DNA of 64,000 nt from Iamia sp035575815 (lineage in GTDB: Bacteria; Actinomycetota; Acidimicrobiia; Acidimicrobiales; Iamiaceae), in assembly GCF_035575815.1 (NCBI RefSeq), contig NZ_DATLXO010000011.1, forward strand, positions 20,152 to 84,151, read 5' to 3'. A program made the position numbers and the translations under genes. The notes under the pieces are model-generated. The model had not been told where the DNA came from. It did no database searches and saw only the letters and a list, made by a program, of their open reading frames with translations. Shown here piece by piece: positions 1 to 8,316 of the stretch. The first letter of the stretch is position 1; each line of letters begins with the position of its first letter.

Positions 1-47
1 ACACCCCCGGCACCGAGGCCGAACCGGAGCCGGAGCCCGCGCCGTGA
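1..47 (+). CDS. 3' end of an unidentified gene (partial)
   Basis: Only the last 14 codons before a TGA at 45-47 are inside the window. They read as a Pro/Glu-rich tail (TEAEPEPEPAP), typical of a low-complexity C-terminus of an actinobacterial surface or regulatory protein. No function can be assigned. The frame is chosen because it carries the only stop that fits with the 125-bp gap before the next gene. Confidence 0.4.
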   Translation, partial: TPGTEAEPEPEPAP

Positions 48-171
48 TGGCCGACCGGGCGCCCGTCCCCGGGCACCCGCACCCCTACCGCCGTCGGCTG
101 GACGCCCGTAGGTTCAGCCCCGACCGTCCACCCCTCGACCGTCGAGTACCGAGAACGCCACGGAGGCACCG

Positions 172-774
172 ATGACCACCACCGCGAATCCCGACCACCA
201 GCTTCCGCCCCACCTGCGGCCACCCAAGCGGAGCCGGATGCCCCTGGTCATCGGCGGCGTCGTGGTCGCCCTCCTCGTGGCCGGCGTCCTCGCCTTCGGC
301 GTGTTCGAGGTGCACACCCTCGTCACCGACGCGGAGGTGGCCGAAGCGGGACCGACCTTCGATTCCGGGGCCCAAGCCGGCGACGACACGCCCGCAGGCG
401 AGACCGATGCGGCCGGCGAGGGCGGGGAGGGCACCGACGAGGAGCCCACAGGGGACGCAGGCGCGGCGGTCACCGTCGCCGCGTCGGGCGCCTTCGAGGC
501 CCGCGACCACCCCGGCGAGGGAACGGTCAGCCTCCTGACCGACGGGAACCAGACCTTCGTGCGCTTCGACGACGACTTCTCCACCGACAACGGCCCCGAC
601 CTCTACGCCGCGGCCGTCGTCGGCGGTGAGCGGGTCGAGCTCGGCGAGCTGAAGGGCAACCGCGGCTCGCAGAACTACGAGCTGCCGACCGACATCGACC
701 CGGCCGCGGTCGAGACGGTGCAGGTCTGGTGCAAGCGGTTCGACTCCACCTTCGCCGAGGCCCCCCTCGCCTGA
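172..774 (+). CDS. membrane-anchored DM13 domain protein
   Basis: A 200-residue protein with a short cytoplasmic N-terminus, one membrane segment (about residues 24-45, PLVIGGVVVALLVAGVLAFG) and an acidic Gly/Glu/Asp-rich linker to residue about 95. The C-terminal 100 residues match the DM13 domain: GAFEARDHPGEGTVSLL, then VRFDDDFSTDNGPDLYA, NRGSQNYELP and a single Cys in VWCKRF. DM13 is thought from comparative genomics to carry electrons to hydroxylases or other redox partners outside the membrane; that role is inferred for the family and not proven here. The ATG has a good GGAGG ribosome site 7 nt upstream. The FAD oxidoreductase gene starts about 100 bp downstream on the same strand, which fits a redox pair. 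Confidence 0.8.
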   Translation: MTTTANPDHQLPPHLRPPKRSRMPLVIGGVVVALLVAGVLAFGVFEVHTLVTDAEVAEAGPTFDSGAQAGDDTPAGETDAAGEGGEGTDEEPTGDAGAAVTVAASGAFEARDHPGEGTVSLLTDGNQTFVRFDDDFSTDNGPDLYAAAVVGGERVELGELKGNRGSQNYELPTDIDPAAVETVQVWCKRFDSTFAEAPLA

Positions 775-875
775 TCGCCGCGCCGCGACGCCGACCTCGG
801 CCGACCCGACCGGCCCCACCCACCATCCGATCTAACGACGAGGCGGGAGCCACCGGCCACCGCCGAGGGGGACCT

Positions 876-2474
876 GTGAGCGATCCGAACTCGACCATCA
901 GCATCAACAGCTCGGCGCTGTCGGAGGCCATCCCCGACCCCGTCGACCAGACCGCGCCCGGCGACCTCACGCCCGGGCTCATCGCCACCGACGTGTGGAC
1001 CGACCAGATGGTCGCCGATGCGGGCATCCCGATCTACGACGTGCCGCTGGTGTCGGTGGGCGGCGGCATCGGCAGCTTCGTGATGGCTGACTTCCTGCGC
1101 ATCGCCGGGATGCCGGCCCACCAGATGCGGGTGCTGACCAACCTCGACGTGCCCTGGCAGACCTACGAGTACCTCACCAAGGTCTCGCAGATCCCGCGCC
1201 GCGAGCGGTTGCGGTCCGACTCGCAGTCGATGCCCGACAACCTGTGGGGGTTCCCGAGCTACGCGTTCCGCGAAGCATGGAACGACAAGAAGCTGGCACC
1301 GGTGTGGAACGTGTGCACCGAGCCGATCCTCAACGATTACTACACGCCCCGCGCCGGCCAGGTGTTCGAGGGCATGGAGCGCGAGGCCGCCCGCATCGGC
1401 TACTGGGACATGGTGTCGAAGGGCCAGGTGCGCATGACCCGGCGCCGCTACGGCGGCGGCTACTTCACCATCCTGACCCCCCCGCAGGGCACCAGCGCGA
1501 CCAAGCGCATCGCCTTCCGGTCGACCTATGTCCACCTCGCGGTCGGCTACCCGGGGGTGGCCTTCCTGCCTGACCTGCAGGCCTACCGCTCCGCGCACGA
1601 CGACTACGTCCGGGTCGTGAACTCCTACGAGCCGCACGAGCACGTCTATGAGGAGCTCCGCCGGCGGCCGGGCGTGGTGGTCATCCGGGGCAACGGCATC
1701 GTGGCCTCCCGCGTGCTCCAGCGCCTGATCGAAGACCGCGACACGTACGGTCTCCAGACCCAGATCCTCCACCTGTTCCGCACCTTCCGCACCGAGACCT
1801 TCGGACCGACCATCTTCGAGCGCCGCAAGGCCCGCAACGGCTGGATCTACCAGGGCTTCAACTGGCCGAAGTCGTCGTGGGGCGGGGCCAACAAGGTCAA
1901 GTTCGAGAGGCTCGAGGGCGAGGAGCGCGCCGCGTACTACAAGCGCCTGGCCGGCACCACGACCCCAGCCCGCAAGGACTGGAAGGAGCAGCTGGCCCGG
2001 GGACGCGCGGAAGGTTGGTACCGCACCTACGTCGGCACCGTGGACTCGGTGGTCCCCGGGACCAACGGCACCGTGGTCACCCGGGTGGTGGCCAAGGACG
2101 GCAGCATCCTCGAGGTGCCGGCGCACTTCATCGTCGACGCCACCGGGCTGGAGGCCAACATCCGCGAGCACCGCCTCTTCGCCGACCTGCTCGACCACTC
2201 GGGCGCCGGGCTCAACCCCCTCGGCCGCCTCGACGTCGAACGCCACTTCGAGGTCCGCGGCACCCAGAGCGGGCCCGGCACCATCTACGCCATGGGCACC
2301 ATGACCCTGGGCGGCTACTTCGCCGGGGTCGACACGTTCCTCGGGTTGCAGTACTCCTCGCTGCGCATCGCCGATGACCTGGCCCGGCGCGGCTTTGTCC
2401 AGAAGATCGGTCCCCTGCGCAGCATGTCGCAGTGGGCCAAGTGGGCCCGCCACAAACCCCTCCCGCCCGCCTGA
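876..2474 (+). CDS. FAD/NAD(P)-binding oxidoreductase, lysine N6-hydroxylase-like
   Basis: A 532-residue flavoprotein-like enzyme of unknown substrate. A first Rossmann motif VSVGGGIGSF lies at residues 60-68, a second dinucleotide-type motif VVIRGNGIVASRVLQ near 263-277, and a late VDATG (before residue 430) is typical of flavin monooxygenase/oxidoreductases. The order resembles two-dinucleotide-fold flavoproteins such as SidA/IucD monooxygenases. The GTG at 876 is preferred because GAGGGGGA sits just upstream and the reading frame before it is low-complexity; a frame open to 729 overlaps the DM13 gene. With the upstream DM13 protein it may form an electron-transfer pair (inference). Confidence 0.65.
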   Translation: MSDPNSTISINSSALSEAIPDPVDQTAPGDLTPGLIATDVWTDQMVADAGIPIYDVPLVSVGGGIGSFVMADFLRIAGMPAHQMRVLTNLDVPWQTYEYLTKVSQIPRRERLRSDSQSMPDNLWGFPSYAFREAWNDKKLAPVWNVCTEPILNDYYTPRAGQVFEGMEREAARIGYWDMVSKGQVRMTRRRYGGGYFTILTPPQGTSATKRIAFRSTYVHLAVGYPGVAFLPDLQAYRSAHDDYVRVVNSYEPHEHVYEELRRRPGVVVIRGNGIVASRVLQRLIEDRDTYGLQTQILHLFRTFRTETFGPTIFERRKARNGWIYQGFNWPKSSWGGANKVKFERLEGEERAAYYKRLAGTTTPARKDWKEQLARGRAEGWYRTYVGTVDSVVPGTNGTVVTRVVAKDGSILEVPAHFIVDATGLEANIREHRLFADLLDHSGAGLNPLGRLDVERHFEVRGTQSGPGTIYAMGTMTLGGYFAGVDTFLGLQYSSLRIADDLARRGFVQKIGPLRSMSQWAKWARHKPLPPA

Positions 2475-2559
2475 GCTCAGTCGGCGCAGGACCGGAGGTC
2501 GCGTCCGCTTTGGCGGTCGACCATCGACATCACCGCCCGCGCTGGTCCATCCGGAGGTG

Positions 2560-2580
2560 ATGTGCTACGTGTAGCTCATG
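2560..2580. promoter_or_regulatory. operator-like palindrome at the antitoxin start
   Basis: Arms ATGTGCTAC (2560-2568) and GTAGCTCAT (2571-2579) are inverted repeats with 8 of 9 positions matching around a GT centre; the core GCTAC/GTAGC is perfect. It ends on the antitoxin ATG (2578). Phd/VapB antitoxins bind such palindromes to repress their own operon, so this is the likely autoregulatory site (inference). No better ribosome site than GGAGGTGA, 18 nt upstream, is seen, so translation may start on a leaderless mRNA. Confidence 0.5.
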
Positions 2581-2853
2581 AGGTCGGTGGGTGTGCGGGA
2601 GCTTCGGCAGCGAGCCAGCGAGCTGCTGCGACTCGTGGAGCGGGGAGAGACCGTGGAGATCACCGATCGTGGTCGCCCCGTCGCTCTCCTCGGACCCGTC
2701 CCGGAGGGGAACCCGCTCGAACGGATGCGGGCGACGGGCGAGGTCTCACCCGCGACCGGGGAGATCGACGACCTGCCTGAGCCGTTGATGCTCGCAGCGG
2801 ACATCGATCTGCCTTCAGCGGTGCTGGCACGACTGCGACGCGACGAACGCTGA
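2578..2853 (+). CDS. Phd/YefM-type antitoxin (VapB partner)
   Basis: A 91-residue antitoxin. Residues 1-45 (VGVRELRQRASELLRLVERGETVEITDRGRPVALL) give the Phd/YefM DNA-binding fold, in which the strand-helix at the N-terminus binds the operator; the remaining acidic tail with LPEPLMLAADIDLPS would wrap the toxin. It ends at 2853 directly before the toxin ATG at 2854, so the two are co-transcribed and the toxin is translated by coupling. The protein should neutralise the PIN nuclease and repress the pair by binding the palindrome overlapping its own start. Confidence 0.85.
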   Translation: MRSVGVRELRQRASELLRLVERGETVEITDRGRPVALLGPVPEGNPLERMRATGEVSPATGEIDDLPEPLMLAADIDLPSAVLARLRRDER

Positions 2854-3246
2854 ATGGCCGCCGTCTACCTCGACTCCTCGGCGATCGTGAAGCTGGCAGT
2901 CCGCGAACCCGAGTCCGATGCGCTGCGCCGTCATCTGCGGCGGCGGCGACCGTGGGTGTCGAGTGCCCTCGCTCGGACCGAGGTGCTGCGAGCGCTGCTG
3001 CCCGGCGGCGATGCGGCCCTCGTCGCCGGCCGCCGGGTCTTGGCCCGCTGCGACCTCGTCCGCCTCAACGACCGGGTGCTCGACGCGGCGGGGCAGATGC
3101 CACCGAGCGAGCTGCGGTCACTCGACGCGATCCACCTGGCGACCGCTGAGCGCCTCGGGGCCGACCTCGGCGGGCTCGTCACCTACGACGCGCGCATGGC
3201 GGCAGTCGCCCGTCAGCTCGGGATGCGCGTCGCCTCACCCGCGTAG
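2854..3246 (+). CDS. vapC: VapC-type PIN ribonuclease toxin
   Basis: A 130-residue PIN domain toxin. Acidic metal-binding residues are in place: Asp in VYLDSSAIVKL near residue 7, Glu in LARTEVLRALL near 43, Asp in LRSLDAIHLATA near 93 and Asp in VTYDARMAAVA near 112. VapC proteins cut specific tRNAs or rRNA in a Mg-dependent way to slow growth; the target here is unknown. Zero-base spacing after the antitoxin supports a working pair. It is followed by a convergent gene and a hairpin, so the operon ends here. Confidence 0.9.
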   Translation: MAAVYLDSSAIVKLAVREPESDALRRHLRRRRPWVSSALARTEVLRALLPGGDAALVAGRRVLARCDLVRLNDRVLDAAGQMPPSELRSLDAIHLATAERLGADLGGLVTYDARMAAVARQLGMRVASPA

Positions 3247-3416
3247 GCGCCCCGCGCCTGAGTCGAGTTCCGGATGCCCTCATGCAGGACGCGAAGCTAC
3301 CGTCGCCGGTGTCGGCAGGATCAGGCGGATCCCGAGGCGCCGTACGAGGCGGATCATCGCTCGAAGCGCGACCTTCCTGGGGCGAGGGATCGGTAGGGAT
3401 CATCGTGTCCTACGCG

Positions 3417-3443
3417 AAGCTCTCGTCGGGCTACGGAGAGCTT
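3417..3443. terminator. hairpin between convergent genes
   Basis: AAGCTCTC (3417-3424) and GAGAGCTT (3436-3443) are a perfect 8-bp inverted repeat with an 11-nt loop. It lies between vapC (+) and the DUF6326 gene (-), so it could stop transcription from both sides. There is no T-run. The rest of 3247-3511 shows no gene I can support. Confidence 0.35.
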
Positions 3444-3511
3444 GTCGGACCGGGCACAGGGATGGTTCTCGCGACGCTCGCCGTGATGGGTGCGCACCTG
3501 GGGCGGGCGCG

Positions 3512-3985
3512 TTACGGAGCAGTGGCTTGGATGTGGTGAGGTGTGGCCTCTCGTCCGGTCGTGCGCGTCGGTGCCGTTTCCTTCGGCCAGGTCCAGGAAA
3601 AATAGACGATGGCCGCGAGCAGTGCGACCTGGAAGGCGCTGCCGAAGACGTAGTAGCTCCACTCGCCGATCGCGCCTGCGACGATGGTGACCGCGTACAC
3701 GATGCCCAGCACGATGTTGACGAGTCGGTTGACTGGCGGTCGCAGGACGAGTGTGCAGAACACCATCAGGCTGGGGACGACGACGTAGGCGGTGGCCCCC
3801 AGCAGGAACGACTGGTCGACCGTGAACCCGCCGATCTCGCCGGCCTCGATGTCGGCCCGGACGTCAGGTCGGTAGAGGCTGAAGTGGTCGACGTAGGCGA
3901 ACAGGAACAGCATCGACGTCCAGAGCGCCGAGATCTTGAGCCTCACGTTCACTGTGAACGGTCTGAACGTCGTCTCGGCGGTCAT
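3512..3985 (-). CDS. DUF6326 family integral membrane protein
   Basis: A 157-residue protein with four predicted membrane helices: WTSMLFLFAYVDHF, FLLGATAYVVVPSLMVFCTLVL, LVNIVLGIVYAVTIVAGAIG and FQVALLAAIVYFSW. The pattern FLFAYVDHFSLYRPD followed by the four-helix layout matches DUF6326, a small membrane family without known function that is often next to a TetR regulator. The gene is divergent from the TetR gene at 4158, and the 172-bp gap holds a perfect palindrome, so it is probably the regulated target. C-terminal 20 residues are polar and variable. Confidence 0.75.
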   Translation of the reverse strand: MTAETTFRPFTVNVRLKISALWTSMLFLFAYVDHFSLYRPDVRADIEAGEIGGFTVDQSFLLGATAYVVVPSLMVFCTLVLRPPVNRLVNIVLGIVYAVTIVAGAIGEWSYYVFGSAFQVALLAAIVYFSWTWPKETAPTRTTGREATPHHIQATAP

Positions 3986-4077
3986 GTGTGCCCTCTCCTC
4001 GGCTCATCGGCGGCTGACGTCGTCAGGCTCGCCGTTCGGGTGGGGCGGAACCTACCAGCGCACCACAAATAACGCAA

Positions 4078-4089
4078 CGATACGTATCG
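4078..4089. promoter_or_regulatory. perfect 12-bp palindrome in the divergent promoter, TetR operator candidate
   Basis: CGATACGTATCG is its own reverse complement. It lies between the divergent DUF6326 and TetR genes. TetR-family operators are often short palindromes of exactly this GATACGTATC type, so the neighbouring regulator probably binds here and controls both directions (inference). Confidence 0.55.
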
Positions 4090-4157
4090 GAATAGCAGGT
4101 GCCCGCACCTTGGCTGCGTCTGGCTCGATCTCATCGTCCGGTACGGTTCGTAGCGTC

Positions 4158-4742
4158 ATGGGTCGCCCACCGAGCAAAGCCGCTCGAGCCAAGCTGCTCC
4201 GGGCGACCACCGAGATCCTCGTCGAGGAGGGAATCGGCGCGGTGTCGATCGAAGCGGTTGCCCGCCGGGCCGGGGTCGCGAAGACGACCCTGTACCGGCA
4301 CTTCGGTGGGATCGACGGCCTGGTGTTCGCTGCCGCGACGGCGAGCGTGAGCGAGACCGTCGGGCCCGATACGGGTTCGCTCATCGGTGATCTGCGTGAG
4401 ATCCAGCGGAACTACCTCGACATCGCCAGCTCGCCCATCAACCGCGAGGTGTTCGCGTGGATGCTCACACGGGCGATGCACAGCTTGGAGGCCGCCGCGC
4501 TGTTCAGGCAGGAACGGATTCAACCACGAGGTCCGACCGTGGTGGCTCTTCAACGCGCCATCGCCCGTGGAGAGCTCCCTCCCACAACCAACGTGGAGCT
4601 GGCCATGCACATCATCCAGGGACCACTCATCTCGAAACGGTTCGTCGAGAACTCCGACCTCACCGATGATGAGTTCGAGACCCTGCTCGAGATGACCGTC
4701 CGAGCGCTCGTCGACACCACGGCCGGACGACCGCCTCTGTGA
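4158..4742 (+). CDS. TetR family transcriptional regulator
   Basis: A 194-residue regulator. The N-terminal helix-turn-helix is clear: RAKLLRATTEILVEEG, then VSIEAVARRAGVAKTTLYRHF at about residues 30-50. The C-terminal half (HREVFAWMLTRAMHSLE and the later helices) is a TetR_C-like ligand domain. The ATG at 4158 (MGRPPSKAA) is chosen because the family starts here; the frame stays open upstream to 3936 through the DUF6326 promoter. It likely represses DUF6326 and itself through the palindrome at 4078. Its stop codon is immediately followed by an amidase gene scrap, which suggests a recombination join right after it. Confidence 0.85.
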   Translation: MGRPPSKAARAKLLRATTEILVEEGIGAVSIEAVARRAGVAKTTLYRHFGGIDGLVFAAATASVSETVGPDTGSLIGDLREIQRNYLDIASSPINREVFAWMLTRAMHSLEAAALFRQERIQPRGPTVVALQRAIARGELPPTTNVELAMHIIQGPLISKRFVENSDLTDDEFETLLEMTVRALVDTTAGRPPL

Positions 4743-4743
4743 A

Positions 4744-4809
4744 CCCGGGCTCTCGTTCCCGCTGCACCACAAAGCGAACGGGCTCCCGATCGGGGCACAG
4801 CTCATCGGG
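4744..4809 (+). pseudogene. C-terminal scrap of an amidase-signature enzyme
   Basis: Twenty-two codons read PGLSFPLHHKANGLPIGAQL then IG, which is the well-known C-terminal signature of GatA-like amidases (PAxSLPxxxxNGLPIGxQLIG). Nothing upstream belongs to an amidase because the TetR gene ends at 4742, and downstream the frame breaks at once. This is a stranded fragment left by a recombination event. Recognised by motif only. Confidence 0.6.
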
Positions 4810-4817
4810 CAGCGACG

Positions 4818-5017
4818 AACTGCTGGCCGCCCGTCGACCTCGTCGAGGTTCTTCCGCCGGGCCCGGGCGGCGTCCGCCGTGGTGGCGAAGCCTGCTTGGT
4901 CACCTGCTGCTGGCGGCCGTCAGAGGGCCCCGGCCGGACCAGCCCTCGACGTACCAGCTGACCCTGCCGCCCTGGTGCACACCGTCGTGCTCGGAACTGA
5001 CGCGTCGTGAGAAGCGG
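4818..5017 (-). pseudogene. frameshifted N-terminal remnant of a tyrosine-type integrase
   Basis: On the minus strand two consecutive frames give HQGGRVSWYVEGWSG and, after frameshifts, DGRQQQVTK and FATTADAARARRKNLDEV. That order (basic strand W-x-V, then DGR-x-x-x-x-x-F-x-T-x-x-D-A-x-x) is the N-terminal arm-type DNA-binding domain of phage/ICE integrases. The catalytic domain is absent. It lies next to a tRNA remnant, the usual integration target of such enzymes. Function lost. Confidence 0.5.
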
Positions 5018-5131
5018 GGGTGAGACGCAGCATCCCGGACGCTTCCGGGGCTCCTGCTTCCCTCACGCCCCTCACGGCAGTGCCCCGGACAAGGGCCTCC
5101 GCCGAAGACGGCCTCTGACACGGGGACTTCA

Positions 5132-5238
5132 GCGCGCTTGGAGGGACTCGAACCCCCAACCTTCTGATCCGTAGACGCTTCCGACGGGTCCGTCTGGTGG
5201 AGTCGACTGCCGCTCTACCAGCTCAGGTGGAGCGCACA
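5132..5238 (-). pseudogene. interrupted tRNA-like sequence, possible integrase attachment-site remnant
   Basis: On the minus strand the 3' half is a good tRNA: anticodon loop CTACGGA (anticodon ACG, Arg, if real), stem TCAGA, T-arm GGGGGTTCGAGTCCCTC and acceptor AAGCGC. The 5' half keeps tRNA spacing (TGCGCTC, then CTGAGCTGGTAGAGC) but its D-stem cannot pair (CCTG against GAGC), and about 29 extra bases with their own GACGG/CCGTC stem split the anticodon arm. The clean 3' half and decayed 5' half meet at the anticodon loop, a common crossover point of tRNA integrases. I read it as a dead tRNA or attachment site rather than a working gene. Confidence 0.5.
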
Positions 5239-5343
5239 GTCCGGCGACTGCTGCCGAATCCGGCCCCGTGGCGCCCCGTGGAGTGCCAATCGGAGTGCCA
5301 ACGACGGTCGCCGTCCGACGAGCGGACCGCACCCGCGACACGG

Positions 5344-6096
5344 TCAGCTCAGCAGCCGGTTGACGAGTGGGCCGACCACGTCGCTCAGGTCGTCGGGGGT
5401 GACAGCGCCCATCTCCTGACCTCCACCGAGCAGCCAGCGGACAGCACGTTCGGGCTCATCGACGATCCGCGTGCGGAGGGCATCGCCAACCAGGCTGCCG
5501 AGCCGGAACGGTGCCGCCGTCAATGACTCGGCGACGGCCCCGGCTCGGTCGTACTCCAGCAGCAGCCGGTACACGTCATAGAGGTCCGAGGCCCGCTTGC
5601 GCGGGTCGCGGGGACGACCGCGGAGCACCGCACCCGACTTCATGGCCACGAGCGCCGACGGCGTCGCCACCCGGATCGCAGCCACCGCGCCCCCGGCGAC
5701 GATCTCGGTACCCGTCGCCGTGTCGAGTGCCCAACGATGGCTGATCACGAAGAGCCGATCTTCCGGGCCGACGCCGTCGAGGTCCTCGTGCCGGAAGCCC
5801 TCGGTGTCGATCACGTCGATCTTCACGCCATCGACGAGCACCCGGTTTGGGTTGGAGAGGTCGGTCGACCCGATGCTCGACGCGATCACCTCTACCGCCG
5901 ACGGTGCCGTGGTCTCGGTGACCGTGTCGACGTCCTGAGTCGCGCGGTGCACAGCGGCGAGACGGCACATCACGGCGAGTCCCCCGATCAGCGCGTGAGG
6001 ACCGAGGTCCGCCTCAGCCAGCCGTGCGGTCGCCTTCACCAGGCGGGCCGCGTTCCCGTCAGCGCCGCCGGCGAGGACGACTCGCTCACCAGACAC
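5344..6096 (-). CDS. AbiEii-like nucleotidyltransferase toxin
   Basis: About 250 residues from a GTG at 6096. The nucleotidyltransferase core shows HALIGGLAVMCRL (residues 34-46), the acidic pair in RATQDVDTV (51-59), a third acidic strand VKIDVID near residue 90, and the AbiEii-style tail with LVAMKSGAVLRGRPRDPRKR then ASDLYDVYRLL. AbiEii-type enzymes transfer nucleotides to RNA targets (tRNA in studied cases) and stop growth, for example on phage infection. The start overlaps the upstream antitoxin gene by 11 bp. The frame open to 6405 is read-through into the antitoxin gene and is not used. Confidence 0.75.
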   Translation of the reverse strand: MSGERVVLAGGADGNAARLVKATARLAEADLGPHALIGGLAVMCRLAAVHRATQDVDTVTETTAPSAVEVIASSIGSTDLSNPNRVLVDGVKIDVIDTEGFRHEDLDGVGPEDRLFVISHRWALDTATGTEIVAGGAVAAIRVATPSALVAMKSGAVLRGRPRDPRKRASDLYDVYRLLLEYDRAGAVAESLTAAPFRLGSLVGDALRTRIVDEPERAVRWLLGGGQEMGAVTPDDLSDVVGPLVNRLLS

Positions 6097-7132
6097 GCGT
6101 GAAGTCCTTCGGGTCCCATTCGGCCAGGATCTCGCCCCCCCGGGCCTGGTCCTGCGCAAGGTCGAGGGCCGCGAACAGGCCGTGGGCGAAGCGCCAGTGG
6201 CCCCATTCGCTGGTCTCGCGGTCGTCGCGCGACGCGCAGACGAGCGGGGTCGGAGCCACGGCCACGGTGCAGGCCCGGTCCTCGGAGCGCGCTGCCTCGC
6301 CGAGGCGGAGTGTGGCCTGGCGCAGCTCGACTGCCGAGGGGACGTAGAAGTCGAGTGGATAGGCGCCCCCGATCGCCATCGGCGCTCCCCACACGACGGC
6401 GCCAACGGTCCCGGCGACGGCCCATCCGGGGCCGTCCTCGTCGAGGTTCATGCCGAGCGCGCCGTAGGTGTCGGCATCGCCGACTGGTGGGAGCTGAGCG
6501 AGAGCAACCGGGCTGCGATGCCACTCCTCCGCCAAGGTCCAGAACAGCTCGGGAACGAGGGGGCGACCGTCGGAGCGGACCAACGACGCCGCCCGGAGCT
6601 TCTTCGCCGCCGCGACGATCGCCGAATGCGAGATCGAGACCCGACGCGCAACCTCACGCATCGAAGGCGGATCCTCCGGTGCGAGCAGGAGCGCCGCGGC
6701 CCACGAGATCGCTGCGGTACCCGAGATCGGCTTCGGTGGTCCTCCAGCGGTCAGTCGCTCATCGGGTGGAACGTCAGCATCGATGTGCACACCTTTGGCC
6801 CGGACCACGAGGTGTCCCCGGCGGTCGAGCCACCCCCAACCGGCGTCTCGGAGCGCCTGTTGCGCCGGGCCGGTGATCAGGTCGCCCACGGCGACGCAGG
6901 CGACGGCCTTGCTTCGCTTGTCCACCGAGGCGAGCATGCGGGCGACCGTCTCCGGTGTGACCACCGAGGCCGCCCTTGTCTCGACCGGGACCTCGATCCC
7001 GTCCACGGTCACGTTCAGGTCCCAACCCACGTCGCCAGGCGTCTCGATCGCACGATGGCCGAGGGACTTGATGGCGCGAGCGAACGCAGTCTCGCCCTGA
7101 GCTACCAGATCGGCCTCGGTCGTTCGGGCCAT
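6086..7132 (-). CDS. AbiEi-like antitoxin/regulator with winged helix
   Basis: A 348-residue partner of the nucleotidyltransferase. Residues about 35-112 look like the degenerate restriction-endonuclease-like domain of this group (WDLNVTVDGIEVPVETR, then GPAQQALRDAGWGWLDRRGHLVV). Residues about 155-190 (SMREVARRVSISHSAIVAAAKKL) form a winged helix-turn-helix. The C-terminal part resembles the AbiEi domain that blocks the toxin without complex formation in type IV systems. It is the first gene of the pair and has an operator-like palindrome 26 bp upstream. The position next to integrase and tRNA debris suggests arrival on a mobile element. Confidence 0.7.
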   Translation of the reverse strand: MARTTEADLVAQGETAFARAIKSLGHRAIETPGDVGWDLNVTVDGIEVPVETRAASVVTPETVARMLASVDKRSKAVACVAVGDLITGPAQQALRDAGWGWLDRRGHLVVRAKGVHIDADVPPDERLTAGGPPKPISGTAAISWAAALLLAPEDPPSMREVARRVSISHSAIVAAAKKLRAASLVRSDGRPLVPELFWTLAEEWHRSPVALAQLPPVGDADTYGALGMNLDEDGPGWAVAGTVGAVVWGAPMAIGGAYPLDFYVPSAVELRQATLRLGEAARSEDRACTVAVAPTPLVCASRDDRETSEWGHWRFAHGLFAALDLAQDQARGGEILAEWDPKDFTRVW

Positions 7133-7157
7133 GCCGCCAGGATACAGCGTTGCGGTC

Positions 7158-7181
7158 TGTGAACACTAATAAGTGACCACA
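7158..7181. promoter_or_regulatory. operator-like inverted repeat upstream of the AbiE-like operon
   Basis: TGTGAACACT and AGTGACCACA are inverted arms (8 of 10 positions) separated by AATA. It lies 26 bp before the antitoxin ATG on the minus strand. AbiEi proteins are known to repress their operon through inverted repeats of this size, so this is the expected binding site (inference). Confidence 0.5.
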
Positions 7182-7221
7182 GGCCGCCAGGTGCCGTCGA
7201 AGGCGGGCGATCGCAATACGT

Positions 7222-8250
<1,029 letters not shown>

Positions 8251-8316
8251 CTGTGCAGTGCCTTTCATCGGTGGGAGCAGGCTCCCGTTCAGTGTGGGGC
8301 GGGATCGCCCCGGAGA

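Noticed and set aside
675..2453. 592-residue open frame on the minus strand
   Set aside because: It is the antisense shadow of the flavoprotein gene; the plus-strand frame has Rossmann motifs and a ribosome site, and the minus frame is Gly/Ala/Arg-rich without domains.
3282..3539. 85-residue open frame after vapC
   Set aside because: No domain, no ribosome site, overlaps the DUF6326 gene end; the region is better explained by a hairpin.
5129..5341. 70-residue minus-strand frame across the tRNA remnant
   Set aside because: It reads through tRNA-like sequence; GTPIGTP resembles some integrase tails but is too short to claim.
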